Source: JAZKBN01 sp040388605 (GTDB lineage Bacteria > Bacteroidota > Bacteroidia > Cytophagales > Flexibacteraceae). From it: a stretch of DNA of 64,000 nucleotides. The position numbers and the translations under genes were made by a program. The number at the start of each line of letters is the position of its first letter. Position 1 is the first letter of the stretch. The stretch spans positions 8,643-72,642 of the forward strand of contig JAZKBN010000073.1 of the NCBI GenBank assembly GCA_040388605.1. Reading direction: 5' to 3'. Shown here in pieces: positions 17,596 through 26,486 of this stretch. The notes under the pieces are model-generated. The model saw only the letters and a program-made list of their open reading frames with translations. It ran no database searches and had not been told where the DNA came from.

Positions 17596-20500
17596 TTAGT
17601 TTTTAACCAGTTTCAGCACCTTAACTGCTGTGCCTGTTTCTATGCGAATGAAATAGAAGCCGGCAGGAAGGCCTGAAATATCGAGCAGGCTGCCGTTTTC
17701 AGAATTCGAATTTTCAATGTTCAATGCCTGCTGCAATTCGCCTGCGGCATTGAAAACAGATACATTAAAGGCTTGGTTTTGGAAGCCTGAAACCTGCAAA
17801 GTGCTTATTCCTTCGGTTGGGTTAGGAAAAAGACTTGCTGAAAGCACTTCTTTTGATTCCTTATTGCTTACATATACAGGTGCGAAAATCTCCGTCACAT
17901 TATCAAGGTCGGTTTGCACAAGGCGGTACCAGGCATTTCCTGAATTGGTTTCGTCGGTATAGCTGTAAGTTTTTTTACCGATTGTTTTGGCTGACTGTGC
18001 AGGTACAAATGCGATGCTTGAGAAAACTTTTCCATCGGTGGAACGTTGCACATCGAAGCCCTTGTTTTTACTTTCCGTTGCAGTAACCCAGCTGATATGT
18101 GCTTTCCCGTTTTCGGTTTTACCGGTGAATGATAGCAGCGTAACAGGTAAGGGGTTAGAACCGTCAGATACTGTCCAATCGCTGAAGCCTGTTGTGGTGG
18201 CAGAAATGCTTGGCGCTGAAGCACCGGCGCTGATGTTTTGCAATGTGCCAACTTTCAGCCAAACAGATGTGCCTTCGGGCTTGCGCCAAACCTGGGCAGA
18301 TGTAAGTGATTTGCTGTTGGAATAAGATGCCAGCCAGCTAAGGCTAACGCCTCTTGTTCCGCTTGGCTGTTGTCCGGGTTTAATTGTCCATATATGACCT
18401 ATACCCGTGTTAGATTTAAATGTGGCCGATTCATCACGGCGTTCAACGTAAACAGTATCAAGATTATCGGCGCCGGCGGCAATTGCAACACCCAGGAAGT
18501 TGAGCGAACCTGTACCAACGCTGCGCGATGTGGCAATTGCACGGCCTATAATTCTACCGGTTGACGACTCTGCAGGGTTTGTTGCCGTATTTAAGAAAAC
18601 TACCGGCGAAGTCGTGGCATCTATATTACCGCCTGTAAAAGATAAACCGTTACAAATAACCAGTTTGCCTGTAAGCATTATATTAGACGAATTACTTACA
18701 AGCACATTTCCTATTGATGTTGCAGCCAGGCTTTGTTGGCTGCTGCCCAACAATTGCAGGCTGCTTCCGCAGGCACCGTTAATGGTTCCGCCGCTCAGGC
18801 TGCCATATAGTTTTAAGGTACCGGTTGAGGAAATCTGCAATTGAGTGCCTGAAGGCAAAGTAAGATTTTTGCAGGACGAGGTTCCGGTTAAGTTGGTCGG
18901 CATATTAACTGTGCCACTCCTGATAACAACATCGGTAGTGCTTGTTGGCAGGCCGCCGCACCAGTTTGCGCTGTTGCTCCAATTGTTATCAGCACCTAAC
19001 CAGGTGCCTGAAGCCAAACCGGTTATGCTTGTGCTGCCGGTTGCAGACTGGCACCCGTTTGTATTGGTAACCGTAACAGAAAATGAGTTCGCGCCGGTTG
19101 AAACGGCGTGGTTACTTGCTGTGGTTCCATCGTTCCAAAGATAAGTGCAGCTTGCGCATCCTGCTGTATTGGTTACCGAAATTAAGGAACCTGAGCAGGC
19201 CTCTGCACCTGTTAACAGGCTTAAAGCAGGCACAGCAGGCAGCGGATTAACAATTACAACAATTGAATTGCTTGAAGCGCTTGTGCAGCCCGTTGAAGTG
19301 TTCCTTACCTGCAGGCTGTAAGTACCGGCCGCATTTACAGAAATTGATGAAGTGGTTGCCCCGGTGCTCCAATAAAAAGCTTCGTTAGCGCCTAAAACAA
19401 ATGCAGTGCTTAATGTTGTGCTTCCGCCGGGGCAAAAAGAGCTGACACCGGTTATTGCGGGCGTTACAGGCCTTGGTTTAATGCTCACTGTTACATTCTG
19501 AACCTGGCTGCAGCTGCCGGAAACAACGGTGTATGCGTAAACAACATTTACTGCCGAGGTTGTGGTATTTACAAGCGTTTCATTCGGGTTGGCAGATTGC
19601 GGACTAGTTATTGCAGCATTGCTTATTCCGGTTACAGCTGCTCTTGTCCATGTAAATGTTGCACCGCCTGATGTGCTGGCCGGGGTATAAGTAAATGCTG
19701 AACCTCCGCAAACTGCAGCAGGAGAAAGGCCTGAGCTTAATGTGGGCAATGCAACAACCGTCATGGTTAGCGCAGTGCCGGTTGCTGTAGCAGTGCTCGG
19801 GCAGCTTACATTGCTGGTTAGCGTACAGTTAATTTGATCGGTGCTAACAAAATCAGTTCCGGCAACGGCAATGTAGGTTGATGAAGTTGCGCCGGAAACT
19901 GCGTTACCGTTCTTTTTCCAAACGTAAGTTGGGCCTGCACCGCCATTGGTTGGTGTTGCAGTAAATGTTACCGAAGCCCCGTTGCATACCGAAAGTGCTG
20001 GTGTTGAAACAGCAACCGAAGGCGTTACAGGTGCGGTTACAACTACATTGGTGCTTACCGTTGTGCTGTTGCCCGAGCAACCCGTTGCAGTTACGCTTAC
20101 CACGGCTGTGCCCGAATAGCCTGCAGCCCATGTTACAGTGCCTGTTGTGCCTGTGCCTGAAATGCTGTTGCCTGAACCTGTTACTCCCCAGGTATAAGAG
20201 GTGGCATTGGCGGCGCTTGTTGTGTAACCGCCTGTTCCTGCTGCCTGGCACCTTGTGGTGCTGCCCGAAGGTGCAGAAGGCGTACCTATTGCACCGGTAA
20301 CATTGGCAGTATAGCTTACAACAGAAGAGTTGCCTATACAGTTATTGCCTCTTACAGTAATTGTATAGGCGCCGGTTGCGCCGCTGTTCCAAACTACTGT
20401 TCCTGTAGCTCCTGTTCCGCTTATTGTGCCGCCGCCTGACAATGTCCATGTAAAGGATGTTGCATTGGCAGAGGTAGATGTATATGTGCTTGTATTGGAA

Positions 20501-22083
20501 GCACATTCAGTTCCTGATGCCTTTGTTATTGTAGTAGGTGTGCCTGCTGCTGAGCTGAGTTGGTTAATTGTAATGGAATTTGAATTAACATCTGAGCAGC
20601 CGGGGCCGCTGTTAACCACCACGCGATAAATCTTGGTAAGGGTAAGTGCCGGCGATGTAAATGTGGCGCTCTTGGCATTTCCTATTGAACCGAAATTAGT
20701 TCCGTTGTCAGACACTTCCCAACGAACAATTGTACCAATATAGTTGGCCAGTGTTAATGTAGTTGTGCCCGTGCTGCATACTGCGGCAACACCGCTTAAG
20801 GTGCCCGGTGTAGAAGTTGAGCTGTTGGTAACCGATGCGCTTGGCGCAGCAGTTGTATTTATTGAAATGCAGTTAACAGTTTGGCTGGTTGTGGAAACAA
20901 CCGTATAGTAAATAAGCCCGCATCCGGGTTTAGCATCAGTAAAAGTATTTGTAGTTGAGCTGTTAATACGGGCAACTACTGTACTGGTTTTGTAGGTGCT
21001 GTCTACGGGGAAATAGGAGCCTGCAGGCGGGAAATCGGTTACGGCTGAGCCGCTTCTTTTTAGTACAAGGTAGCCTGCTGCGCCTGATGTGGTGAAAGTT
21101 CCGGTTACGTTTGAGCCCGAAAGAGCAACGCTTAAGCCCGAAGGCTGTGCGCCTGCCGTTGAAAGATTAACAGTATTGGTGGAAGAACCGCTTACAGCGC
21201 CGCATGAAGTTAAGGTTCCGCCTGAAACTGAACCATTGTTTGTAAACGTACTTCCGGCACAAACAGAAACACAGGATCCGGCAGCAGGCGTTTGCACATT
21301 AATTACTGCGCCTGAAGCATTATTTAAGTTACCCCCGGTTACCAAAGAGCCGGCAAGGTTAAGAACCGCGCCGGAGTTTGCATTTGAGAAATTATTGGTA
21401 ACGGTCAGGCTGCTGTTTACAGTAAGGGTACCGTTATTGGTTAAGTTACCGGAAATTGTGGTATTACCGCCAAATGTTATGGTTGTTCCGGAGTTAATTA
21501 AAACGTTACCTGAAATAGTTAAAGGGCTTAATACATTAAAAACAGACCCGCTTGCAAAGCTTATATTATTCACTGCAACAGATGAACCCGGTCCTGAGCT
21601 TGAGAATGAACCGCCGCTCATACTTAAGGTGCCTGTTGCACTGAAAGTACCATAATTTTCGAAGTTGTTACCGCCGGTCATGGAAACAGCTCCTGAAATA
21701 GTCATGCTTCCGTAGTTCTTAAAATACGATGTTCCGTTAGAGAAAACCGGCGCATAATTCCAGGTGCCCCTGTTTATAATTGTATTGTTACTCCCGCTCA
21801 TGCTTACAGCAGAAGAGCCAACTGTTAAGCCCGGACCAACACAAACCGTTACACCGTTTTTATTATTGAAACTTATTGTTTTTGTGTAGCTGGTAAAGCT
21901 TGTGCCGGTTGTAAGGCAAATAACCTGGTTATCAGCTGTAGCCGTATAGTTAATATCAGAACTGATGGTAACTGAACAACCTGAACATTGGGCCTTTGCC
22001 TTGTTGACGGGCAACAGGCTGTGCAATATTAAAATTGCTACGAGAATAGTAGAATGTCTGATTATATAGCGTGTCTTGAGCAT
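17596..22083 (-). CDS. Giant secreted T9SS adhesin with Ig/PKD-like repeats
   Basis: About 1495 residues from the ATG at 22083. That start gives a clean signal peptide (MLKTRYIIRH ... LPVNKAKAQ); an in-frame ATG 33 codons further upstream would bury it. The first ~300 residues are Asn/Ser/Gly-rich short beta repeats (SGNVLIN, ISGNLTNNGTLTVN type) typical of a beta-helix. The middle has several ~85-residue Ig/PKD-like modules with repeating GTGTTGTVTW and VAALPTL-type strands. Near the C-terminus is a beta-sandwich (NGKAHISWVTATESKNKGF), followed by a T9SS sorting domain (LFPNPTEGIS ... LPAGFYFIRIETG ... LKLVKN). Predicted cell-surface adhesin; no catalytic motif seen. Confidence 0.88.
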   Translation of the reverse strand: MLKTRYIIRHSTILVAILILHSLLPVNKAKAQCSGCSVTISSDINYTATADNQVICLTTGTSFTSYTKTISFNNKNGVTVCVGPGLTVGSSAVSMSGSNNTIINRGTWNYAPVFSNGTSYFKNYGSMTISGAVSMTGGNNFENYGTFSATGTLSMSGGSFSSSGPGSSVAVNNISFASGSVFNVLSPLTISGNVLINSGTTITFGGNTTISGNLTNNGTLTVNSSLTVTNNFSNANSGAVLNLAGSLVTGGNLNNASGAVINVQTPAAGSCVSVCAGSTFTNNGSVSGGTLTSCGAVSGSSTNTVNLSTAGAQPSGLSVALSGSNVTGTFTTSGAAGYLVLKRSGSAVTDFPPAGSYFPVDSTYKTSTVVARINSSTTNTFTDAKPGCGLIYYTVVSTTSQTVNCISINTTAAPSASVTNSSTSTPGTLSGVAAVCSTGTTTLTLANYIGTIVRWEVSDNGTNFGSIGNAKSATFTSPALTLTKIYRVVVNSGPGCSDVNSNSITINQLSSAAGTPTTITKASGTECASNTSTYTSTSANATSFTWTLSGGGTISGTGATGTVVWNSGATGAYTITVRGNNCIGNSSVVSYTANVTGAIGTPSAPSGSTTRCQAAGTGGYTTSAANATSYTWGVTGSGNSISGTGTTGTVTWAAGYSGTAVVSVTATGCSGNSTTVSTNVVVTAPVTPSVAVSTPALSVCNGASVTFTATPTNGGAGPTYVWKKNGNAVSGATSSTYIAVAGTDFVSTDQINCTLTSNVSCPSTATATGTALTMTVVALPTLSSGLSPAAVCGGSAFTYTPASTSGGATFTWTRAAVTGISNAAITSPQSANPNETLVNTTTSAVNVVYAYTVVSGSCSQVQNVTVSIKPRPVTPAITGVSSFCPGGSTTLSTAFVLGANEAFYWSTGATTSSISVNAAGTYSLQVRNTSTGCTSASSNSIVVIVNPLPAVPALSLLTGAEACSGSLISVTNTAGCASCTYLWNDGTTASNHAVSTGANSFSVTVTNTNGCQSATGSTSITGLASGTWLGADNNWSNSANWCGGLPTSTTDVVIRSGTVNMPTNLTGTSSCKNLTLPSGTQLQISSTGTLKLYGSLSGGTINGACGSSLQLLGSSQQSLAATSIGNVLVSNSSNIMLTGKLVICNGLSFTGGNIDATTSPVVFLNTATNPAESSTGRIIGRAIATSRSVGTGSLNFLGVAIAAGADNLDTVYVERRDESATFKSNTGIGHIWTIKPGQQPSGTRGVSLSWLASYSNSKSLTSAQVWRKPEGTSVWLKVGTLQNISAGASAPSISATTTGFSDWTVSDGSNPLPVTLLSFTGKTENGKAHISWVTATESKNKGFDVQRSTDGKVFSSIAFVPAQSAKTIGKKTYSYTDETNSGNAWYRLVQTDLDNVTEIFAPVYVSNKESKEVLSASLFPNPTEGISTLQVSGFQNQAFNVSVFNAAGELQQALNIENSNSENGSLLDISGLPAGFYFIRIETGTAVKVLKLVKN

Positions 22084-22944
22084 GATATTACTGGGGTTTG
22101 CACCGTTTGATAATGCCTTTTTCCACATGAACCCAAATTTTGAAGTGTTTAAAAAAACAACCTCATTATTTAAGGGCGCCATGTTTTATATAAATGTACA
22201 TGCAAAAACCAGGGTAAAGCAGCCGGACAACAAAGGTTAATAAATAATAAAGTTAGAAAAATGAGTTTTTTTTTGATTTCAGAGCAGGCTCACACCCAAA
22301 TTATATTTGGCGGTTTAGGTGCAATGGTGTTCATATATTGCTTTATGTCAGGTTTATAGTGTAATAAAGTTTATTATTTTGGGCATTGACTTAACTGCAG
22401 GTATGCGCTTTTAGAGGTTCAAATTAAAGTTCATTCTTGTAAGGAATCATGCAGAAATCAATTTTTCAGGCCATAATCAATATACGCAAAATTCTCTTTT
22501 TGGGATTTTTTTCCGTTTTTTATTAATCAAAAACATAGAATGAGCCTAATTTGCCCTACCTGGCCGGCTTTTTCCTGTTAAAGGTAAAACCTCCTTGCTC
22601 GATTTATATAACGCCTTCCTGCATATCAATAAAAGCGTTAATTATTGATATGCTTACAAATGTGCTATAATGTACCATAAAGGATGGTTCAATGAAACAA
22701 TTGGGGCTGAGTTAAAGTATTGTTAATGAGGTTTGTAATTGGTTTTTAAAAATAACAACAAAAATATGGCGGATATTAAATGCAATAAATTTTTTATTTT
22801 TTTAAATTCAGGTAGAAAAGTGTCAATAAATAACAGAATGGCTTGTAAACATCGGTACCACTGCTTCTTTTATGGCATATTCAATATGTAGATCATAATT
22901 CCTCACCCTGAAACAGAATTTTTCAGCCCGGTAATTTTGAGATG
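22084..22944. other. Long AT-rich non-coding region between adhesin and ArsR genes
   Basis: About 860 bases separating two divergent genes. It contains homopolymer T and A runs and no frame I would call a gene; the two longest, of 32 and 25 codons (22261-22359, 22449-22526, plus strand), are short and hydrophobic by chance composition. Adhesin promoter elements should lie near 22100-22250, but no well-spaced TTTG / TAnnTTTG pair is visible on the minus strand. The ArsR promoter begins right after this segment. Confidence 0.5.
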
Positions 22945-22976
22945 TTTGTGTAACTGAGTTGTTACATGTATATTTG
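22945..22976 (+). promoter_or_regulatory. Bacteroidota-type promoter of the arsR-SRPBCC operon
   Basis: A TTTG (22945-22948) and a TATATTTG (22969-22976) are separated by 20 bases, matching the Bacteroidota sigma-70 consensus TTTG-N19-21-TAnnTTTG. Transcription should start near 22983, about 15 bases before the ATG of the regulator gene. Confidence 0.82.
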
Positions 22977-22991
22977 TAACTAAATGGTTAC
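22950..22991 (+). promoter_or_regulatory. Pair of ArsR-type operators overlapping the promoter
   Basis: Two inverted repeats of identical design, GTAAC-N6-GTTAC, lie at 22950-22965 and 22976-22991. The first fills the spacer between the -33 and -7 elements; the second starts on the last base of the -7 box and covers the expected start site. Their centres are 26 bases apart. Occupancy by the ArsR-type protein encoded immediately downstream would block RNA polymerase, so autorepression is the simple reading. Confidence 0.75.
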
Positions 22992-22998
22992 ATAAAGT

Positions 22999-23319
22999 AT
23001 GATGATGCGCAGAGATGTTTTCCAGGCAATTGCCGACCCAACCAGGAGGGCAATAATTAATTTGGTTGCTTTAAAGCGGCAAAATTTAAATGCCGTTGCC
23101 GAGCAATTCGATATAAGCAGGCCTGCTATTTCAAGGCACATAAAAATTCTGCAGGAATGCGGCCTCCTCGTTATAAAGCAGCAGGGCAGGGAACGCTATT
23201 GCGAAGCAAGACTTCAAAACCTGAGAGAAGTTGCCTTATTTACCGAGCAGTTCCGCGCTTTCTGGACCGATAAATTAGATGCTCTTGAAACTTACCTGGA
23301 TCAGGATGAGCATTCGTGA
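22999..23319 (+). CDS. ArsR-family winged-helix transcriptional regulator
   Basis: 106-residue DNA-binding repressor: RRDVFQAIADPTRRAIINL opens the fold, and the recognition helix is in ISRPAISRHIKILQECGL, followed by the wing IKQQGRERYCEA. There is no metal-binding ELCVC-type motif, so it belongs to the ArsR group that pairs with SRPBCC (AHSA1-like) proteins rather than metal sensors. The start lies in a run ATGATGATG at 22999. The partner SRPBCC gene follows after 75 bases, and two operators precede the gene. Confidence 0.9.
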   Translation: MMMRRDVFQAIADPTRRAIINLVALKRQNLNAVAEQFDISRPAISRHIKILQECGLLVIKQQGRERYCEARLQNLREVALFTEQFRAFWTDKLDALETYLDQDEHS

Positions 23320-23394
23320 TTTCATGCTTTCATGCCCAGTGTAATTACTTAATAATGCATTTCTTAACCCCAAAACCTCACTCATAAATCAAAT

Positions 23395-23838
23395 ATGGAC
23401 ACATCAGCCCAAAATCAGCCAATAGTTGTTGAGCGACTTTTTAGAGCTTCGCCTGAAAGAATATGGCAGGCGCTCACCGATTTGGATCAAATGAAAAAAT
23501 GGTATTTCAAATTAGATGCATTCAAACCTGAACCGGGTTTTGAATTTCAGTTCCGGAGCGGAACCTCTGATGGCACACAGTTTCTGCACCTATGCAAAAT
23601 TACCAAAGTTGTTCCGTGTAAAATGCTTGCTTATACCTGGCAATACCAAGGGGTTCCTGGTTTATCTGAGGTTAGTTTCGAGCTGTTTGCAGAAGGAACA
23701 GGTACCCGGGTTGTAATAAGCCATTCAGGTACCGATAGCTTTGTTTCTGCCGGACCTGATTTTGCCCTCGCAAGCTTTACAAAAGGATGGACCTATATTC
23801 TTAATATTTCATTAGCGACTTATTTATCTGAAAGCTAA
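23395..23838 (+). CDS. SRPBCC (AHSA1-like) domain protein
   Basis: 147-residue soluble protein with the START/Bet v1-like helix-grip fold: the opening VVERLFRASPERIWQALTD, then a WYF motif after the first helix, the strand block MLAYTWQYQG and the closing long helix with FTKGWTYILN. These proteins bind hydrophobic ligands or, in eukaryotes, act as Hsp90 co-chaperone domains; bacterial members are commonly encoded next to an ArsR regulator as here. Ligand unknown. Transcription most likely ends at the large palindrome just after the stop. Confidence 0.85.
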   Translation: MDTSAQNQPIVVERLFRASPERIWQALTDLDQMKKWYFKLDAFKPEPGFEFQFRSGTSDGTQFLHLCKITKVVPCKMLAYTWQYQGVPGLSEVSFELFAEGTGTRVVISHSGTDSFVSAGPDFALASFTKGWTYILNISLATYLSES

Positions 23839-23842
23839 GTTG

Positions 23843-23880
23843 GACACACCTACACCTATATATATAGGTGTAGGTGTGTC
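23843..23880. terminator. 38-base perfect palindrome between convergent genes
   Basis: A perfect 19-base inverted repeat with no loop bases (GACACACCTACACCTATAT and its complement). It starts four bases after the SRPBCC stop and overlaps the stop codon of the histidine-kinase gene on the other strand. There is no T tract. A shared bidirectional terminator or RNA-end stabiliser is the likely role; a protein-binding site is possible. Confidence 0.75.
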
Positions 23881-25159
23881 AGGCAAGCTTAACTGTAAAT
23901 CGGTGAAGGTTTGGCGTAATGAATTCATAAATGAGCTTCAGGCCACAGGTATCGCATATCTGCTGCGATATGGCAAGGCCCAAACCCACGCCGCCTGTAA
24001 CGCCTGAGGCATCCTTTCGGAACCTTGCAAACTCGCTGCCCGACGGAAGCGGTACCGCTTTGCCGGTATTTTCAATAATAAACGCAGCTTCACTCAGCCT
24101 TACTGTTACTGAACCGCCCGGAATATTGTGGCGAACCGCATTGCTCAGCAGGTTGCTTACCAAAATTTCCATGAGTGTCTGGTTGGTTTCAACAAAACCA
24201 TCAGCATTTAAAAAAAGATTGAATGTAAGGCCGGCTTCCTCTGCCTGCTCTGTAAGCTGCCCGAAAATGCCTGTAATTACTTTATGCAGTATTACCGGCT
24301 CGCTGCCTGCAAACAGGTTGTTTTCTATACGGGCGAGCAGCAGCAGGCTGCGGTTCAGGCGGGCAAGGCGCTGTGTAACCGACAATAATGCATCGAGATG
24401 AACAGCCTGCTGCTCTGTAAGTGCAGGATCCTGCGCCAGCAGCTCAAGTTTGGTATGTGCTACCGCTAAAGGCGTTTGCATCTCATGCGATGCGTTTTCG
24501 GTAAACTCTTTCTGAACCAGGTAAACCCGCCGCTGCTCGGTAAGCAGTTCGGTGAGCGCTTTGTTCAACTCGTTAAACTCCTGCACGGCTCCGGGTGCAA
24601 AAAGTATTGGCGTTTGCCTGTCGAGCCTGAAATGACGCAGGTAAGCTAGTGTTTCGTAAAAGGGGTTCCAAAGCCGGCGGGCCATATACTGCTGCACGAA
24701 TACCAGGCCGGCAAGTAATATCACCAGCAAGCCAATCTGTGCTATCATAATGCCCATGAGCCAGTCTTCATCTTCAACGAGCGATGTGCGGATTACAAGC
24801 AGGTAAGGCATCCCTTTATACTGTACTCCGGCAGTAAGGGTCCGGTAAGGTTCCAACTCTTTTTCAATACTGTCGAAACGCATTTCAGTAATTATTTCCG
24901 GCTTTAAAGGCGCACCTTCCGCAGGTCGTATTTCTAAATCTCCGTCCGGTTTCATCCATAAGGCAAGGTCAGCGGGGTCTGAAACTAAATTGAGCTTATT
25001 TGCGGTTTGCTGCAGCCTGTGCTCCAGCGCTTCATCTGTCTCATGCAGGTAAATGCCGCGCAGCAGGAAGTAGAAAACGAAAGCACCCGCAACCACCACA
25101 ATGCCGGCATAAGCCAGCTGTGTGCGCAGGGTGCGCGTCATTAGTTTCGACGGTTTCAT
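23879..25159 (-). CDS. Two-component sensor histidine kinase
   Basis: 426-residue inner-membrane kinase. Two membrane segments (about 14-36 and 134-156) bracket a ~95-residue periplasmic sensor. The HisKA box FTENASHEMQTPLAV carries the phospho-accepting His225, followed by the HATPase_c domain with N-box NLLSNAVRHN (336-345) and G-box GGVGLGLAIS. The ATG overlaps the response-regulator stop by four bases. The PepSY-like and outer-membrane receptor genes just upstream on the same strand suggest an envelope or nutrient signal, but the stimulus is unknown. Confidence 0.93.
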   Translation of the reverse strand: MKPSKLMTRTLRTQLAYAGIVVVAGAFVFYFLLRGIYLHETDEALEHRLQQTANKLNLVSDPADLALWMKPDGDLEIRPAEGAPLKPEIITEMRFDSIEKELEPYRTLTAGVQYKGMPYLLVIRTSLVEDEDWLMGIMIAQIGLLVILLAGLVFVQQYMARRLWNPFYETLAYLRHFRLDRQTPILFAPGAVQEFNELNKALTELLTEQRRVYLVQKEFTENASHEMQTPLAVAHTKLELLAQDPALTEQQAVHLDALLSVTQRLARLNRSLLLLARIENNLFAGSEPVILHKVITGIFGQLTEQAEEAGLTFNLFLNADGFVETNQTLMEILVSNLLSNAVRHNIPGGSVTVRLSEAAFIIENTGKAVPLPSGSEFARFRKDASGVTGGVGLGLAISQQICDTCGLKLIYEFITPNLHRFTVKLA

Positions 25160-25839
25160 GTTGCTGAAAGTTCAAAGCGGTAACCAAGGCCATATACGGT
25201 TTTAATACAGTCGCCTGCGCCCGCATCGGCCAGCTTGCGCTTCAGGTTTTTTATGTGGGTATATACAGGCTCATAAGAATCGAAATGTTCGGCAATGTCG
25301 CCGGAAAGGTGTTCGGCAATGGTAGATTTCATAACAACCCGGTTTTGGTTTGCCAGCAGGAGCAGCATCAAATCCACCTCGCTGCGTGTGAGCGTTAACG
25401 GGCGGTTGCTTACATACACTATTCTTGCCTGCAAATCGGCGGTAATAATTCCGGCCTTTACAGTGTTTGTACCGTTAAAGCGCCTGCGCCGAACCAATGC
25501 CGCAATGCGAGCGCTGAGTTCAGAAAGATGAAAAGGTTTGGTAAGGTAATCGTCTGCGCCCAGTTTTAATCCTGTTATACGATCATCAAGGGCATTGCGG
25601 GCCGAGATAATAATTACCCCGTCGGCTTTTTGTTGTTGCTGAAGCAGGCGCAACAGGTTAAGGCCGTCGCCGCCAGGCAGGGTAAGATCAAGCAGGATGC
25701 AGTCGTAATCATAGCCAAGTATTTTGTCTTCGGCAACTGCAAAGCCGGCTGCAACTTCGCAGCGGTACTGTTCCCCTTCAAGGTAGCTTACAAGGCTTGC
25801 CGCCAGTTCTGCTTCATCTTCAACAATCAGTATTTTCAT
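25156..25839 (-). CDS. OmpR-family response regulator
   Basis: 227 residues: a receiver domain with the acidic pair E7/D8, phospho-acceptor Asp51 (ILLDLTLPGGDG) and Lys101 (YLTKPF), then a winged-helix Trans_reg_C domain ending in TVYGLGYRFEL. It is the cognate regulator of the histidine kinase, with which it shares a 4-base overlap. A strong terminator lies between this gene and the PepSY-like gene upstream, so the pair has its own promoter or depends on read-through. Confidence 0.94.
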   Translation of the reverse strand: MKILIVEDEAELAASLVSYLEGEQYRCEVAAGFAVAEDKILGYDYDCILLDLTLPGGDGLNLLRLLQQQQKADGVIIISARNALDDRITGLKLGADDYLTKPFHLSELSARIAALVRRRRFNGTNTVKAGIITADLQARIVYVSNRPLTLTRSEVDLMLLLLANQNRVVMKSTIAEHLSGDIAEHFDSYEPVYTHIKNLKRKLADAGAGDCIKTVYGLGYRFELSAT

Positions 25840-25873
25840 TTTAAGTAATTTAGAATAATTCCGGCTGCCTTCA

Positions 25874-25911
25874 AATTAAACGGGCTTTCTGAAAAGAAAG
25901 CCCGTTTAATT
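25874..25911 (-). terminator. Terminator with perfect 17-bp stem and GAAA loop
   Basis: AATTAAACGGGCTTTCT pairs perfectly with its complement around a GAAA tetraloop (25891-25894). The minus-strand 3' side ends in GTTTAATT. It lies 14 bases after the PepSY-like stop and separates that gene from the response-regulator gene. Confidence 0.88.
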
Positions 25912-25924
25912 AAGATCTTGATGT

Positions 25925-26395
25925 TTAGTCTTTATCTTCTTTTTCGTGCTCTTTTTCAGCTTTATGGGCTTTCACTTTGCCCTCCGGTGTAAAGAGAACG
26001 TCGGTTTCTTTACCGTCGATTTTCAGCTCAGCTTCGTAAACGGTTTCGCCGGTTTTGGCGTAAACAATTTTTGTGGCTTCCTTCACTTTTTGGCCTTTGT
26101 ATTTTTCGACAAGTGCTTTCTTTACAGCTGCGGGCAAGGCATCGACGCTGAGTTCGGTTTCAGTTTCAAGCAGCTCGCCGGCTGGCGTGTAAACCACCGA
26201 CATCTCGCTTTTGCCCATATCGAAACCGGCTTCATAGTTGGCGTCTTCCTTTTCCCATTTCACTTCCTTAGCCGTTGGGAATGCTTTTTTAAAGGCCGAT
26301 GTGGCGGCAGCAGGCACTTTATCTGCAGATAATTTTTGGGCGTTTGCGGCGCCGGCAACAAGCAGGGCTGCAATTAATACAAATGTGCTTTTCAT
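25925..26395 (-). CDS. Secreted PepSY-like protein
   Basis: 156 residues from the ATG at 26395, chosen because it gives an ideal signal peptide (MKSTFVLIAALLVAGAANAQ); an upstream in-frame start would add a charged 19-residue prefix. The mature part has two repeats of a PepSY/BLIP-like alpha-beta unit: PAAATSAFKKAFPTAKEVKW ... FTVVYTPAGELLE-like, and PAAVKKALVEKYKGQ ... VLFTPEGKV. It ends in a Lys/Glu/His-rich tail. Periplasmic proteins of this family often sit beside two-component systems or TonB receptors in Bacteroidota; the exact role is unknown. Confidence 0.82.
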   Translation of the reverse strand: MKSTFVLIAALLVAGAANAQKLSADKVPAAATSAFKKAFPTAKEVKWEKEDANYEAGFDMGKSEMSVVYTPAGELLETETELSVDALPAAVKKALVEKYKGQKVKEATKIVYAKTGETVYEAELKIDGKETDVLFTPEGKVKAHKAEKEHEKEDKD

Positions 26396-26486
26396 TTTTA
26401 ACGGTTTATTAGGGTAAACTTTCACGAAGTTAAATCCCGATTTTGAGGACATATTGAGCAGGCGGCGTATTTAAAAATCATTTAGC

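Noticed and set aside
21089..21655. 188-codon plus-strand frame antisense to the adhesin
   Set aside because: Its Pro/Val/Leu/Glu-rich translation is the mirror of Gly/Ser/Asn/Thr-rich repeats of the real gene; no start signal.
22261..22359. 32-codon hydrophobic plus-strand frame (MSFFLISEQAHTQ...)
   Set aside because: Could be a tiny membrane peptide, but it sits in T-rich DNA with no promoter-like word at proper distance and no charge pattern typical of membrane insertion.
22449..22526. 25-codon plus-strand frame (MQKSIFQAIINIRK...)
   Set aside because: Short, T-rich by composition, no supporting signal.
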